A stretch of 64,000 nucleotides of DNA from Neisseria meningitidis (GTDB lineage Bacteria > Pseudomonadota > Gammaproteobacteria > Burkholderiales > Neisseriaceae): the NCBI GenBank assembly GCA_923184405.1, contig OV299793.1, forward strand, positions 2,017,758 to 2,081,757. The letters are read 5' to 3'. The notes beneath the pieces were generated by a model. The model was given only the letters and a program-made list of their open reading frames with translations. It was not told where the DNA came from and did no database searches. Position 1 is the first letter of the stretch. Each line of letters begins with the position of its first letter. Shown here piece after piece: positions 53,425 to 63,189 of this stretch. The position numbers were made by a program, and so were the translations under genes.

Positions 53425-53745
53425 GGCATTTCCTGGGTAGGAGCGGCGCTGGCGGTTTGACTTGAAGCACAAGCCGGGTCGGTCGCCGCCGAAACGCGCC
53501 GTGACGCCCTTCGAAACACAGGTAAGAATCGCAACGTCAAAACCACAAACACAGAACAGAACAAGCCGAGAAGCAAAAAATAAGCAATATTCCACCAGAT
53601 AAATCGTCCCACCGCGACAACAGCAGGCCGAAGTGGTTGGCGATAAGCGCCACCGTAAACAAAAAGCAAAAGCTAAGAGCGACAAAACGACAGTCAGAAC
53701 CGCTGAACAAAGCATTTTGATGTTCGAACACAGCAAACAGCCAAA
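53425..53745 (-). pseudogene. Degraded lppL-like lipoprotein gene, copy 1
   Basis: On the minus strand MKMLCSAVLTVVLSLLAFAF, a signal-like start near 53725, is followed by a collapsed middle and then the lppL-type stretch ARFGG...TGLCFKSNRQ near 53480. It is correctly placed just upstream of lysA. A second, separately degraded copy of the same short gene is at 55083-55300. LppL-type proteins are small lipoproteins of unknown role. Confidence 0.45.
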
Positions 53746-53762
53746 TCCGCGAAACACATAGG

Positions 53763-54020
53763 ATGTTCGAAAGTAAGTTTCTGCGCGCAAACGTCCATGA
53801 CCATCTAACCGCCACAGACAACACAACACTTCCACCGTCAACCGCCACGCCCCAAGTCAGGAACTGCCACCATACCGCAAAAGCGGCGGATGCGCCAGCG
53901 CCGCCGGATAGCAAAAAGCCAAATCGCCGGCAACGCGAGACAGCCGGCCCGATCTGAGGATAGTCGTTGAACGAAGCACAAAGCGGCACCGACCAGGCAG
54001 GCGTTCAGAGCGAGCAAATG
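53763..54020 (+). pseudogene. Degraded cyaY, copy 1
   Basis: ATGTTCGAAAGTAAGTTTCT opens like cyaY (expected MMTESEFIRA), and ACCGCAAAAGCGGCGGAT, GGCAACGCGAGACAGC and TTGAACGAAGCACAAAGCGG follow in the order of the cyaY 3' half. No open frame. Collinear with the better copy at 55324-55650. Confidence 0.55.
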
Positions 54021-54530
54021 TGATTCAAGTTGAGACAGCAAAGATTGGTACCACAAACATAAAAAAAGCGCCGACCGCAACAAATCGGACATCGCCGCAT
54101 AGATTCAGCACAGTTTTTTCTTCGCACTATCTGACAAACTCCGACAAGTCAGCAACAAACACGCGTTGCCAAACAGGCACCGCCCTCAAGGAAGGAGTCT
54201 TTGAAAGACCGACAGCCGACCACAAACGACTACGACGCTGCTTCGCAACACAGGTTCAACCAAATGCACAGCGAAAATCTCGAAGTGTATCCGGGACAAA
54301 CACAACCCCAACCACGCGCCCAGCCCAAGGCCAAGTGACGCCTACACCAAAACCCGCTACTGGGCGGCAAGCGTAAACCAATACCAAAACGCGCCTCGCA
54401 GGCTGTCAGACACACAGGAGACTGCCGCAACAACTTCCGAAAACAGGCGGCAGATAGATGCCAAGTCGAAAATAACAAATTGGACTGATGGTGCGCCGGA
54501 CAAAAACCCGTCGACAACACCACATAACCC
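54020..54530 (+). pseudogene. Degraded copy of the hypothetical gene upstream of luxS, copy 1
   Basis: AATGTGATTCAAGTTGAGAC (54018 on) aligns with AATGTGATTCAATTTGATAA (55643 on). GTCTTTGAAAGACCGACAGC aligns with GTCTTTGAAGACGACGGCGA, and GCTGCTTCGCAACACAG with GCTGCTTCGCAAGACGG. Order and spacing match 55647-56094 throughout. No coding frame survives. Confidence 0.6.
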
Positions 54531-54544
54531 GCACAAAGAAGATA

Positions 54545-55072
54545 CCCAAATGCCTAGACAGCTTCCGGCGAGCACACCCGTAAGCATGCACCCACCAGTG
54601 CGCCAGCGACAAAGGACCGACGATGACGCACAGGGCGCACACCATCACAAACGCCCACCCAACTTGCTGAATACCCTCGAACAAACGTAAATCATACCTG
54701 AAGAAAGGCATACACACGCTGGACACAGCGCGAACTCGACAGCGCCTTATGCGCGACCAGCCTACGAACTGAAAAAACGGTGCTGCGAGCGTCGACACCT
54801 GCCGCCAAAACGCGCCAACCCGCCGCCCGACACAATGTCAAAGACCCTGATCCGCAAGAGAAGCAAAGTGCATGATGAGGCTCACCGATGCATGACTCGC
54901 CTCGAAACGGACAGGCAAGGACAAAAGAGGAAAATCCCGAGTGCAACAAATACCAGATGCGGCACAGTATCAAATGCAATCGCCAGCAGAAGCGCAGAAA
55001 ATTCCACGCTAAAACAGTGAAGGCGCGCAAAATGGCAGTCAACAAAAACGAAGAGCATCAAGCTGCATGAAG
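54545..55072 (+). pseudogene. Degraded luxS, copy 1
   Basis: GATACCCAAATGCCTAGACA at the start and GGCATACACACGCTGGA in the middle match the luxS copy at 56115-56616. Likewise CGATGCATGACTCGCCTCGA and ACCAGATGCGGCACAGTATC near the end, all in order. Identity looks roughly two thirds with many small indels; no frame is left. Joined within about 10 bases to the second lppL copy. Confidence 0.65.
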
Positions 55073-55082
55073 CCAGAGGAAC

Positions 55083-55300
55083 ATAATCCTCTCTATTTTG
55101 GGTTGAGGCGGATTGCGGTTTGTCGGAAGCCGCAAACCTAGCTTGGATTACGCCGAAACGCGCCTTGTCGCCTTGCAGTGAGGTCGCCTTTGGCAAACGC
55201 AGTGCCGAGAGCAGTGAAGGGCGGTTGCCGCCGCAAAAAAAACCCCGATTTCAATCGGCAAACCCCTCATAACCATAAGGAACGGGGCAAGATTCGGCAT
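55083..55300 (-). pseudogene. Degraded lppL-like lipoprotein gene, copy 2
   Basis: The minus strand reads LQGDKARFGVIQARFAASDK then PQSASTQNRED, preceded in another frame by a KGDLTL-like block near 55175. It lies upstream of and divergent from cyaY, as expected. The 3' end stops abruptly at about 55083 where copy 1 of luxS ends, instead of leading into lysA. Confidence 0.5.
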
Positions 55301-55323
55301 CTTAAACAAAAACACGCAAAACC

Positions 55324-55650
55324 ATGACAGACCGAAAGCGGAGTTTATCCGCGCGAGCCGAAGCATTATCTGAAAACACATGGAGAAGACCAAATCGACG
55401 AAAACGGCTGGGATTTCGACTCCTCATTGCCGGAAACATTCCGAAATCACCTGAAACATGACCAAAACAAATCATGCAATCAACGCCCACCCCCAATCCC
55501 AATTGTGGATTGCCGCAAGGCGGCGCTACACTCGCCGACACAAGAACCGCAATCAGACTGGCAGGACGAAAACCGCAAATTTTAGAAATAATAACATAAC
55601 CAAGACTAGACCGGCGGACATTGAGCGAACTGTTGAGATTCAAAATGTGA
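55324..55650 (+). CDS. cyaY: Frataxin-like iron protein CyaY, frameshifted as read
   Basis: ATGACAGACCGAAAGCGGAG and GACGAAAACGGCTGGGATTT decode, with single-base corrections, to MTESEFIRASEALFE and IDENGWDFD, the acidic N-terminal helix and first strand of CyaY. NQELWIAAK is read at 55495-55520. The 3' third is very poor but ends in a TGA at 55648-55650, giving almost exactly the usual length (107 aa). CyaY binds iron and modulates Fe-S cluster assembly. Confidence 0.7.
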
Positions 55651-56094
55651 TTCAATTTGATAAAAAGATTGTTACCCAATGGCACAATTACCTCTATATC
55701 GACTGCCGAAATCGGAAATTTTACTGTCGGCACGCCTAAAGTTTTAGAATCATTTTCCAAACATATCCCTTATGGTGTCGTCTTTGAAGACGACGGCGAC
55801 ACGGGCTACTTTGTGCTGCTTCGCAAGACGGGATTTTAGATGCCTTGCACATCTACAATGTCGAAGATGTATCCGACAAACATATCCCCAATCATGTCTT
55901 GATTTTATGGATGATGCCTGCACCATAGCCGCATTGTGTGTCAACGACTACATTCATGCCGTCTATGATTTTGTCGAACAGGCAGGATATTGCCGCAACG
56001 GCTTCCCTGAAGCAGGCGGCGAATGGGTGAAAGTCGAAAACCGCGTCTTGATGATGAATTGCTGGACAAAATCCTATCCCGAGAACCTACATAA
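55647..56094 (+). CDS. Hypothetical protein (DUF2251-like) upstream of luxS, frameshifted as read
   Basis: Start uncertain, near GTG 55647. Frames give [96 protein letters not shown] and [20 protein letters not shown], ending LSREPT at TAA 56092-56094. It looks like the DUF2251 family of small soluble proteins of unknown function. Slips near 55690, 55830, 55905 and 56055. A more decayed copy is at 54.0-54.5 kb. Confidence 0.7.
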
Positions 56095-56114
56095 CCTCAC
56101 AAAAGGATACCCAA

Positions 56115-56616
56115 ATGCCCTACTAGACAGTTTCAAAGTCGATCACACCTGTATGCATGCCCCCGCCGTACGCGTGGCGAAAACTATGACCACGCCCAAA
56201 GGCGACACCATTACCGTGTTCGACCTGCGCTTTGCATTCCCAACAAAGAAATCCTGCCTGAAAAAGGCATACACACGCTGGAGCATTTGTTCGCAGGTTT
56301 TATGCGCGACCACTTGAACGGCAACGGCGTGGAAATCATCGATATTTCCGATGGGCTGCCGCACCGGTTTCTACATGAGCCTTATCGGCACGCCTTCCGA
56401 ACAGCAGGTCGCCGATGCATGGCTCGCCTCGATGCAGGATGTGGGCAATGTCAAAGACCAAAGCAAAATCCCCGAGTTGAACGAATACCAATGCGGCACT
56501 TATCAAATGCACTCGCTCGCCGAAGCGCAGCAAATCGCGCAAAACGTGTTGGCGCGCAAAGTGGCGGTGAACAAAACGAAGAGCTGACGCTGGATGAAGG
56601 GCTGCTGAACGCCTAA
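56115..56616 (+). CDS. luxS: S-ribosylhomocysteine lyase LuxS, frameshifted as read
   Basis: After a slip right at the start ([20 protein letters not shown] is split by one base) the frame reads [20 protein letters not shown]. Then in other frames [15 protein letters not shown] with the metal-binding His pair, [20 protein letters not shown] with the catalytic Cys, and [20 protein letters not shown]. End LDEGLLNA at TAA 56614-56616. It splits S-ribosylhomocysteine to homocysteine and DPD, the AI-2 precursor. Slips near 56121, 56245, 56350 and 56572. Confidence 0.93.
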
Positions 56617-56623
56617 TCCGCCA

Positions 56624-56658
56624 AAATGCCGTCTGAACAAGGGTTTCAGACGGCATTT
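56624..56658 (+). terminator. DUS-pair terminator after luxS
   Basis: AAATGCCGTCTGAA and TTCAGACGGCATTT. Confidence 0.88.
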
Positions 56659-56758
56659 GCCTTTCCGTTATAATCCGGGGTTGTGCGGGTCGGGTTTTAA
56701 GCCAACATCGTCCTTCCCTATTTTTTTCTGTCCCTTATCGGTTTTAAGCGGGCTTTTT

Positions 56759-59547
56759 ATGTCCAACAGACCTACACTCCTCCTCGTTGACGGCTCGTCC
56801 TACCTCTACCGTGCGTATCACGCGATGGGGCAAAACCTGACCGCTCCTGACGGCGCGCCGACGGGTGCGCTGTATGGCGTATTGAATATGTTGCGCCGTT
56901 TGCGGTCGGAATATCCGCACGATTATTGCGCGGTGGATTTTATGCGAAAGGCAAAAATTTCCGCCATCAAATGTTTGAAGAATACAAGGCGACGCGCCCG
57001 CCGATGCCCGACGATTTGCGCCCGCAGGCGGAAGCACTGCCGGATTTAGTGCGCCTGACAGGCTGGCCGGTATTGGTGATTGGGCAGGTGGAGGCGGACG
57101 ATGTGATCGGCACGCTGGCGAAACAGGGGGCGGAACATGGTTTGCGAGTCATTGTTTCGACCTACGATAAGGACATGGCGCAGTTGGTGGATGAGCGCGT
57201 TACGCTGGTGAACACGATGAGCGGAGAAACGCTGGATATTGAACGCGTGAAGCAAAATTCGGCGTGCGCCCCGACCAAATCCGCGATTATCTCGCGCTGA
57301 TGGGCGACAAGGTGGACAACGTGCCGGGCGTGGAAAAATGTGGCCCGAAAACGGCAGTGAAGTGGCTGGAAGCCTACGGCTCGTTGGAAGGCGTGATGGA
57401 ACACGCTTCGGAAATCAAGGGCAAAGTGGGCGAGAATCTGCTGCCGCCCTGCCGCGCCTGCCGCTGTCGTACGATTCGGTAACGATTAAACCGATGTGGA
57501 CTTGCACGCCGAGCTTTCAGACGGCATCGAAAGCCTGCGCTGTACCGCGCCGAAATGGGCGCAACTGGTTGTCGATTTCAAACGCTGGGGCTTCCGCACC
57601 TGGCTGAAAGAAGCGGAATCAAACATGAATACCGGATCGACCGATGATGTGTTCGGCAGCGACAGCATCGGTGAGCAGGCGGCTTTGAATGCGGAAATGC
57701 CGTCTGAAAACAAGCTGAAAAGCCACCGCCCCCGAAAGGCTGGATTATCGCTGTTACCACCGAAGCGCAGTTTGCCGCTTTGTTGACAAACTGTCGCGGG
57801 CGAACACAATCGGCATCGATACGGAAACCACGTCATTAGACGCGATGAACGCCTCGCTGGTCGGCATCAGCATCGCTTTCCAAGCAGGCGAAGCGGTTTA
57901 CATCCCCGCAGGACACAGCCTGACCGCAGCGCCTGAACAGCTTGATTTACAAGACGTATTAGCCGTCTGAAACCGCATTTGGGAAACCCCGCCCTAAAAA
58001 AAATCGGGCAAAACCTCAAATACGACCAACACGTTTTCGCCAACTACGGCATCGCCCTGAACGGCATTGCTAACGACGCCATGCTCGCTTCCTACATCAT
58101 CGAGAGCCATCTCGGACACGGCTTGACGAATTGTCCGAACGCTGGCTCGGCTTGGAAACCATTACCTACGAATCGCTGTGCGGCAAAGGCGCGAAGCAAA
58201 TCGGTTTTGCCGATGTCGCCATCGGGCAGGCGACCGAATACGCCGCCCAAGACGCCGATTTCGCCCTGCGCCTCGAAGCGCACCTGCGCGCGCAAATGGA
58301 CGAAAAACAGCTTGAAATGTATGAAAATGAGCTGCCCGTCGCGCAGGTATTGTTTGAAATGGAACGCAACGGCGTGCAAATCGACCGCGCCGAACTCGCC
58401 CGCCAAAGCGCGGAACTCGGCGCCGAGCTGATGAAGCTCGAACAACAAGCCTATGCCGCCGCAGACCAGCCGTTCAACCTCAATTCGCCCAAACAGCTGC
58501 AAGAAATCCTGTTCGACAAAATGGGCATCCCCACCAAAGGCCTGAAAAACCGCCAAAGGCGGTATTTCCACCAACGAAGCCGTGCTCGAACAGCTCGCGC
58601 CCGACTACCCCCTGCCTAAAATCATCCTGCAAAACCGCAGCCTGGCGAAGCTCAAATCCACCTACACCGACAAACTACCCGAAATGATTTCCCCCAAGGA
58701 CGGCCGCGTGCATACCACCCACGCCCTGCCGTCGCCATTACCTACCGCCTCGCCAGCAACAACCCCAACCTGCAAAACATCCCCATCCGCACCGCCGAAG
58801 GCCGCCACGTGCGCCGCGCCTTTACTGCACCGCAAGGCAGCGTCATCGTTTCCGCCGACTATTCCCAAATCGAGCTGCGCATTATGGCGCACCTCTCCGG
58901 CGACAAAACCCTGATTGCCGCGTTCCAAAACGGCGAAGACGTACACCGCCGCACCGCCGCCGAAGTGTTCGGCACTGCGCCCGAAAACGTCTCGTCCGAG
59001 CAACGCCGCTACGCCAAAACCATCAACTTCGGCTTAATTTACGGTATGGGGCAATACGGTTTGGCAAATCATTGGGCATCGACAACCTTTCCGCCAAAAA
59101 CTTTATCGACCGCTACTTCGCCCGCTACCCCGGCGTCGCCGAATACATGCAGCGCACCAAAGAACAAGCTGCCGCCCAAGGCTACGTCGAAACCCTGTTC
59201 GGCGAAGGCTCTATTTGCCCGACATCCGCAACAAAAACGCCAACGCCCGCGCAGGAGCCGAGCGCGCCGCCATCAATGCCCCATGCAAGGCACCGCGTCC
59301 GACCTCATCAAACGCGCCATGATAGACGTGCGAAACTGTCTTTCAGAGGCGAGCATCGACGTGAGACATCCGAAGCAAACTGGTCATGCAGGTGCATGAC
59401 GAACTGGTGCTGGAAGTCGTTGAAACCGAACTGGATTTTGTCAAAGAAAAACTGCCGCAGATTATGGCGAAAGTGGACGGCGGATTATTGGATGTACCGC
59501 TGGTGGCTGAGGCTGGCGTAGGGGAGAATTGGGAAGAGGCACATTGA
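56759..59547 (+). CDS. polA: DNA polymerase I, many frameshifts as read
   Basis: [20 protein letters not shown] and [20 protein letters not shown] belong to the 5' nuclease. [20 protein letters not shown] follows, then a weak 3'-5' exonuclease-like middle near 57790 ([12 protein letters not shown]). Polymerase motifs: [20 protein letters not shown] (A), [20 protein letters not shown] (B, O-helix) and [12 protein letters not shown] (C). About ten slips. Ends EEAH at TGA 59545-59547. PolA replaces RNA primers and fills repair gaps. About 930 residues after correction. Confidence 0.93.
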
Positions 59548-59632
59548 TTGAAAGGTATTATATGCTATCTTTATTTAAATAAAATTTAATTCTTGGTATA
59601 TTTTTTCTAAATGTTCCTATAGTATAGTGGAT

Positions 59633-59778
59633 TAACAAAAATCAGGACAAGGAGACGAAGCCTCAGACAGTATAAATAGTACGGAACAGATTGACTTGGT
59701 GCATCAGCACCTTAGAGAATCGTTCTCTTTGAGCTAAGGCGAGACAACGCCGTACTGGTTTTTGTTAATCCACAAAAT
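59633..59778. repeat. Correia repeat enclosed element, right end altered
   Basis: Left TATAGTGGATTAACAAAA; right end reads AATCCACAAAAT instead of AATCCACTATA. Several internal substitutions. Confidence 0.9.
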
Positions 59779-59960
59779 TCCGCCATCGCGAAGATTAACA
59801 GCGATACACGGGTGATTTAAGGAATGCCCAAACCGTCATTCCAGCAAATTTTCGTCATTCTCACGAAAGTGGGAATCTAGAAATAAAAAGCAGCAGGAAT
59901 TTATCGGAAATAACTGAAACCGAACAGACTAGATTCCCACCTGCGTAGGAATGACAATTC

Positions 59961-60140
59961 GAGACCTTTGCAATAACATAGGTTACTCAAATTTTATGCT
60001 CAATCTCATTTTCAAAATGCAAAACTTTTCTGATTTTTCCTACTTTTTGCTCAATATTAGGAAGGTTTTAGGCAATTGAAAATTTTTTGGCGCATTTTAT
60101 GCGTCAAATTTCGTTAACAGACTATTTTTGCAAAGGTCTC
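59961..60140. repeat. AT-rich repeat (ATR-like) element with IS1106-type ends
   Basis: 180 bp, non-coding and very AT-rich, with termini GAGACCTTTGCAA and TTGCAAAGGTCTC. AATTC flanks it on both sides. The surrounding sequence without the insert matches the dRS3 block at 42.8 kb. It matches the meningococcal ATR description in size and character and looks like a MITE mobilised by IS1106-type transposase. Confidence 0.75.
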
Positions 60141-60320
60141 AATTCATAAGTTTCCCGAAATTCCAACATAACCGAAACCTGACAATAACCGTAGTACTGA
60201 ATTGTCATTCCTGCGCAGGCGGGAATCTAGACCTCAGAACAACAGCAAGTATTCAAAGATTCGCATCTGAAAGTCCGAGATTCAAGATTCCGCTTTCGCG
60301 GGAATGACGAAAAGCAAGCC

Positions 60321-60388
60321 GTAGGTCGGATACTTGTATCCGACAAAAGCCTGCCATCTCAAATAGCCGTCGGATTCGAGAATCCGAC
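60321..60388. repeat. Pair of palindromic repeats
   Basis: GTCGGATACTTGTATCCGAC (60325-60344) and GTCGGATTCGAGAATCCGAC (60369-60388): same arms, different but self-complementary centres. The same family is at 360-379. The surrounding 60141-60450 holds no gene. Confidence 0.75.
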
Positions 60389-60450
60389 CTGCCAAACCGG
60401 GCGCGGACGCTCCGCCAAGAAGTTAGTACGCAAATCGAACAGAACATCAC

Positions 60451-60487
60451 AAAAAGCCCGATTCGGATTTTCCAATCGGGCTTTTTT
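60451..60487. terminator. Rho-independent terminator-like stem
   Basis: AAAAAGCCCGATT ... AATCGGGCTTTTTT, GC-rich stem with A and T runs on both sides, so it could act in either direction. Confidence 0.82.
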
Positions 60488-60529
60488 GCGCCCGTTTTGT
60501 CATCCCGTGAAATATCCGCATGACAAAAA

Positions 60530-60635
60530 TATAGTGAATTAACAAAAATCAGGACAAGGCGACGAAGCCGCAGACAGTACAGATAGTACGGCAAGGCGAG
60601 GCAACGCTGTACTGGTTTAAATTTAATTCACTATA
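60530..60635. repeat. Correia repeat enclosed element, short type, with matched end changes
   Basis: 106 bp, TATAGTGAATTAAC to TTAATTCACTATA. Both ends carry the same G-to-A / C-to-T change, keeping them complementary. Confidence 0.93.
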
Positions 60636-60809
60636 ATGAAAAATCACGACAAAATCGGCGCGAGGTTACACAAACGCATGAAATCAACCGATATTCAAAC
60701 ACAGTCATTTCGAGAGCATTTTCAGCGCATCGTTAACGCGGAAAATTTCGTGAACAGGTTGTATGAACAGACCTCCGCCTCGTTTCACGGGATGGGAAAA
60801 CCGTATTAG
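60636..60809 (+). CDS. Unrecognised 57-residue ORF directly after a Correia element
   Basis: Starts at the first ATG after the CREE (MKNHDKIGARLHKRMKSTDI) and reads QTQSFREHFQRIVNAENFVN to the TAG at 60807. Basic and soluble, with no known motif. There is no ribosome site because the CREE end precedes the ATG, so expression is doubtful. I see nothing definite from 60810 to 61160. Confidence 0.3.
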   Translation: MKNHDKIGARLHKRMKSTDIQTQSFREHFQRIVNAENFVNRLYEQTSASFHGMGKPY

Positions 60810-61163
60810 AAAACGGACGCATGCAACATAAACCCCGAAAGTGATGATAAGATGATGATTTAACGTACTGCTTTAATTATTTAACGAATTATCGTGTTTC
60901 CCGACAAATACAAGTTGAGTTTGAAAGAAAATATTTTTTTGGCAAAGAAAGCATTGGATGCCCAAATTCACAACCTCAAATGTTTTGAGGAATGGTCAGA
61001 CGACCTTGACTGCAGAACGAACAAACCATCCATGGCAAAAATGTAGCCTCCACAACAAATGGGAAGACATCCAAACCATCTTGAACTCCGAAACGTGCCT
61101 ATCAACATGTGATTTCGCATATTTCAAATGGCGAAATCCACTCAATATTTCAATCTCCTTTAA

Positions 61164-61633
61164 AAAATCAACAAACATTGTTGCCAAGGATCGATCTTTA
61201 CACCCGGGTGATTTCCGTACTTATTCGGTTTATGTATCGCCATTGGACGAACCCCGTCATGCCCCGAATCCAGTGAAGCGAAATTGAAGCGGCCTGCGTA
61301 AGTTACAAAATATCGGACTGCAAAGCGGTTCGACGACGGAGCAGCAGCCGCGTCCGTTTTATAAGCTATTGCACGCGGCAGCAGGTTTTTTTGGGGATTC
61401 GGCAACAAACGAACGAGCAATACGTAACTGCCAACGCGTCTGGCCGATGGCGGGGGCTGCGGTACCTGGAAATCTCCGAAATGCAGATGCCGCAATTCAA
61501 TGAAACTAACCATTCTATCGTTTTCGGCGACGATACACCGATATTTCCAAGTTTGTGTATCAAAATTGTATATCGGGTATAGACGGCTTTTGGCACGCAC
61601 GAAGATATAGATTTCCCGACCCACCAAAAACAT
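61164..61633 (-). pseudogene. Unrecognised gene remnant downstream of the autotransporter, copy 1
   Basis: An open minus frame (157 codons) reads VGREIYIFVRAKSRLYPIYN, ENDRMVSFIELRHLHFGDFQ and NPQKNLLPRAIAYKTDAAAA, but does not resemble a known family. Parts of it (GGGAAATCTATATC, GATTTCCAGG) recur in degraded form at 62.6-63.06 kb in the same order. An antisense frame at 60958-61287 is equally unconvincing. Confidence 0.35.
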
Positions 61634-61749
61634 GGGCTAAAAAATCAATTTGACGGTTATTATCAGACAATGGGAGTGGCACAAGGCGGCGGCAGAAATG
61701 GTTTGACAGCGCACGGCGGCATCGTCAAACCCCTTCGGCATATCCGGTG

Positions 61750-61995
61750 TTAATAGCGGTAGCCTAATTTGATGCCTGCGCTGTGTTGCGCTTCCAAAGC
61801 CGCGCAGCAATTGCCGGAGCGCACCGAGAAGAAGACAATCAAAAACCTACAGGAAGCAGAAATCACAGGGAATAGACGCCCAAATTCCCGCACTTGCGAA
61901 TATTGCCGAAAATTCCGGTAGCTAACAGCCGCCAGAATTGAAAAGCGTTGACAAACTCCTACCTTCGCCAAATAAAACCATCGGCTATAACACAA
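61750..61995 (-). pseudogene. Degraded App/IgA-protease-type autotransporter 3' end, copy 1
   Basis: The last codons are clear: AALEAQHSAGIKLGYRY before TAA 61750-61752, the terminal beta-strand of the translocator. Rightward only traces of YTDAASGKVR and VLAQDFGKTR remain. Collinear with 63190-63460. It ends abruptly where IS1106-like sequence begins. Confidence 0.6.
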
Positions 61996-62600
61996 CCGTC
62001 AAAGAACCAGAAACCGCAGAGACCACAAAGGCCGTCCTTGCCTGACCCCTATTGGAAATGAACAGTATTCCGTCCTTAATCGGACAACGGTACAGCCTCT
62101 CCGATCCCGAACGAACGAAAACAGCAGCATCACCGACATCGACGTTTCGCAACGCTAATCCGCCGCTTTGACGAACTCAGCATCGCCTGACGACGAGTAT
62201 AGTTCGATGAAGAACGACAAACCAACGGCGATACCACGCCTGAGTCAAGGACAGCGATGCCCGGTGGATAATGAAAACGGCCTCTACAAACTCGGTTACA
62301 AACAACATACGCCGTGCCGATGCAGAAGCGCTAATATCGAGATACTGCACATTACCCCCGCCAATGCCCATGAGTGCAAACACCTGTCGCCGTTGTTAAA
62401 CGATGCCTAAAGGTACGACCGTCTATGCAGACAAAGGCAACGACAGTGCCGGAAAACCTAAGCATACCGATCCGGAAGAACATCAGTTTGCTGGACGGCA
62501 TTAGGCGCGAAAGCCTGCCGCAACCGTACTGCTTAGTCACGGATACCGCTAAACCAAACGGCAACGGCGGTATTCGGCAAAGACCCGGTATAATGCATTA
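61996..62600 (+). pseudogene. Degraded IS1106 transposase remnant
   Basis: Stretches shared with the intact element at 910-1917 appear in order: ACCGCAGAGACCAC, GGTACAGCCTCTCCGATCCC, TTTGACGAACTCAGCATC, GGCCTCTACAAACTCGGTTA, GAGTGCAAACACCTGTCGCC and GGTACGACCGTCTATG. Frequent indels and stops; no terminal repeats found. It starts partway into the gene (around codon 38) and fades out near its 3' third. Confidence 0.7.
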
Positions 62601-62639
62601 AATGTAAAGCAAAACAAGGCTGAGCGAAGTCGGAAAACC

Positions 62640-63065
62640 ACTACAAACAGCTATCGGCAGCAAAACGTAACCAACAGAAGCACGCGCTGCGGTTGGGGCT
62701 GCGGTTGTGGGCTGCAGTTGCGGCAATCCCGCGGGCGGCGGGCGCGGGGGAAGCGCGGTGGTAGCCATTGGTTTCCGCTTGCGTTACTTCGCTGGGCGGT
62801 GTCTTTATCCGCCTGCACCCGTTTTTTCTTCCTCCGCCTGCATAATGCCGATTTTCCCCGCCTGGCTCAAGCCGGGTTTGCCTGGCAACGCTTTCTGTCT
62901 CTGACGATGGCGGGCATCGCCCGCATCCCGAAATCACCGAGCAAAACAACACGATGCAAGTCAACGATTACCTTTGTTTGTACTTCACCATGACGAAACT
63001 GAAACCAATCTGCCAAAGATATAAGACTATTTCGGCACGGACGACTATACAGATTTCCCTTACTC
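62640..63065 (-). pseudogene. Degraded copy of the unrecognised gene, copy 2
   Basis: The minus strand GGGAAATCTGTATAGTCG and later GATTTCGGGATGCGGGC, GCCCGCCATCGTCAGAGAC follow the order of 61164-61633. Unreadable as protein. A GC-rich stretch (62700-62760) has no counterpart. Confidence 0.35.
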
Positions 63066-63189
63066 ACCAAACATGCGCTAAACATCAACTTGACGGTTAT
63101 CTGACAATGGAGAAGGCAAAGGCCTCGGCAGCAAAAAGTGTATTCACACTACCGTAAAATCGTCAGACCCTTTCAGGCATATCCGCCGC

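Noticed and set aside
52520..55450. Novel membrane proteins on the minus strand at 53.2-55.2 kb
   Set aside because: The frames are rich in Cys, Trp and Phe because they are antisense or out of frame to degraded cyaY/luxS sequence.
56759..59547. Programmed frameshifting in polA and other genes
   Set aside because: The shifts are numerous, irregular, without slippery sites and found in nearly all genes; error is simpler.
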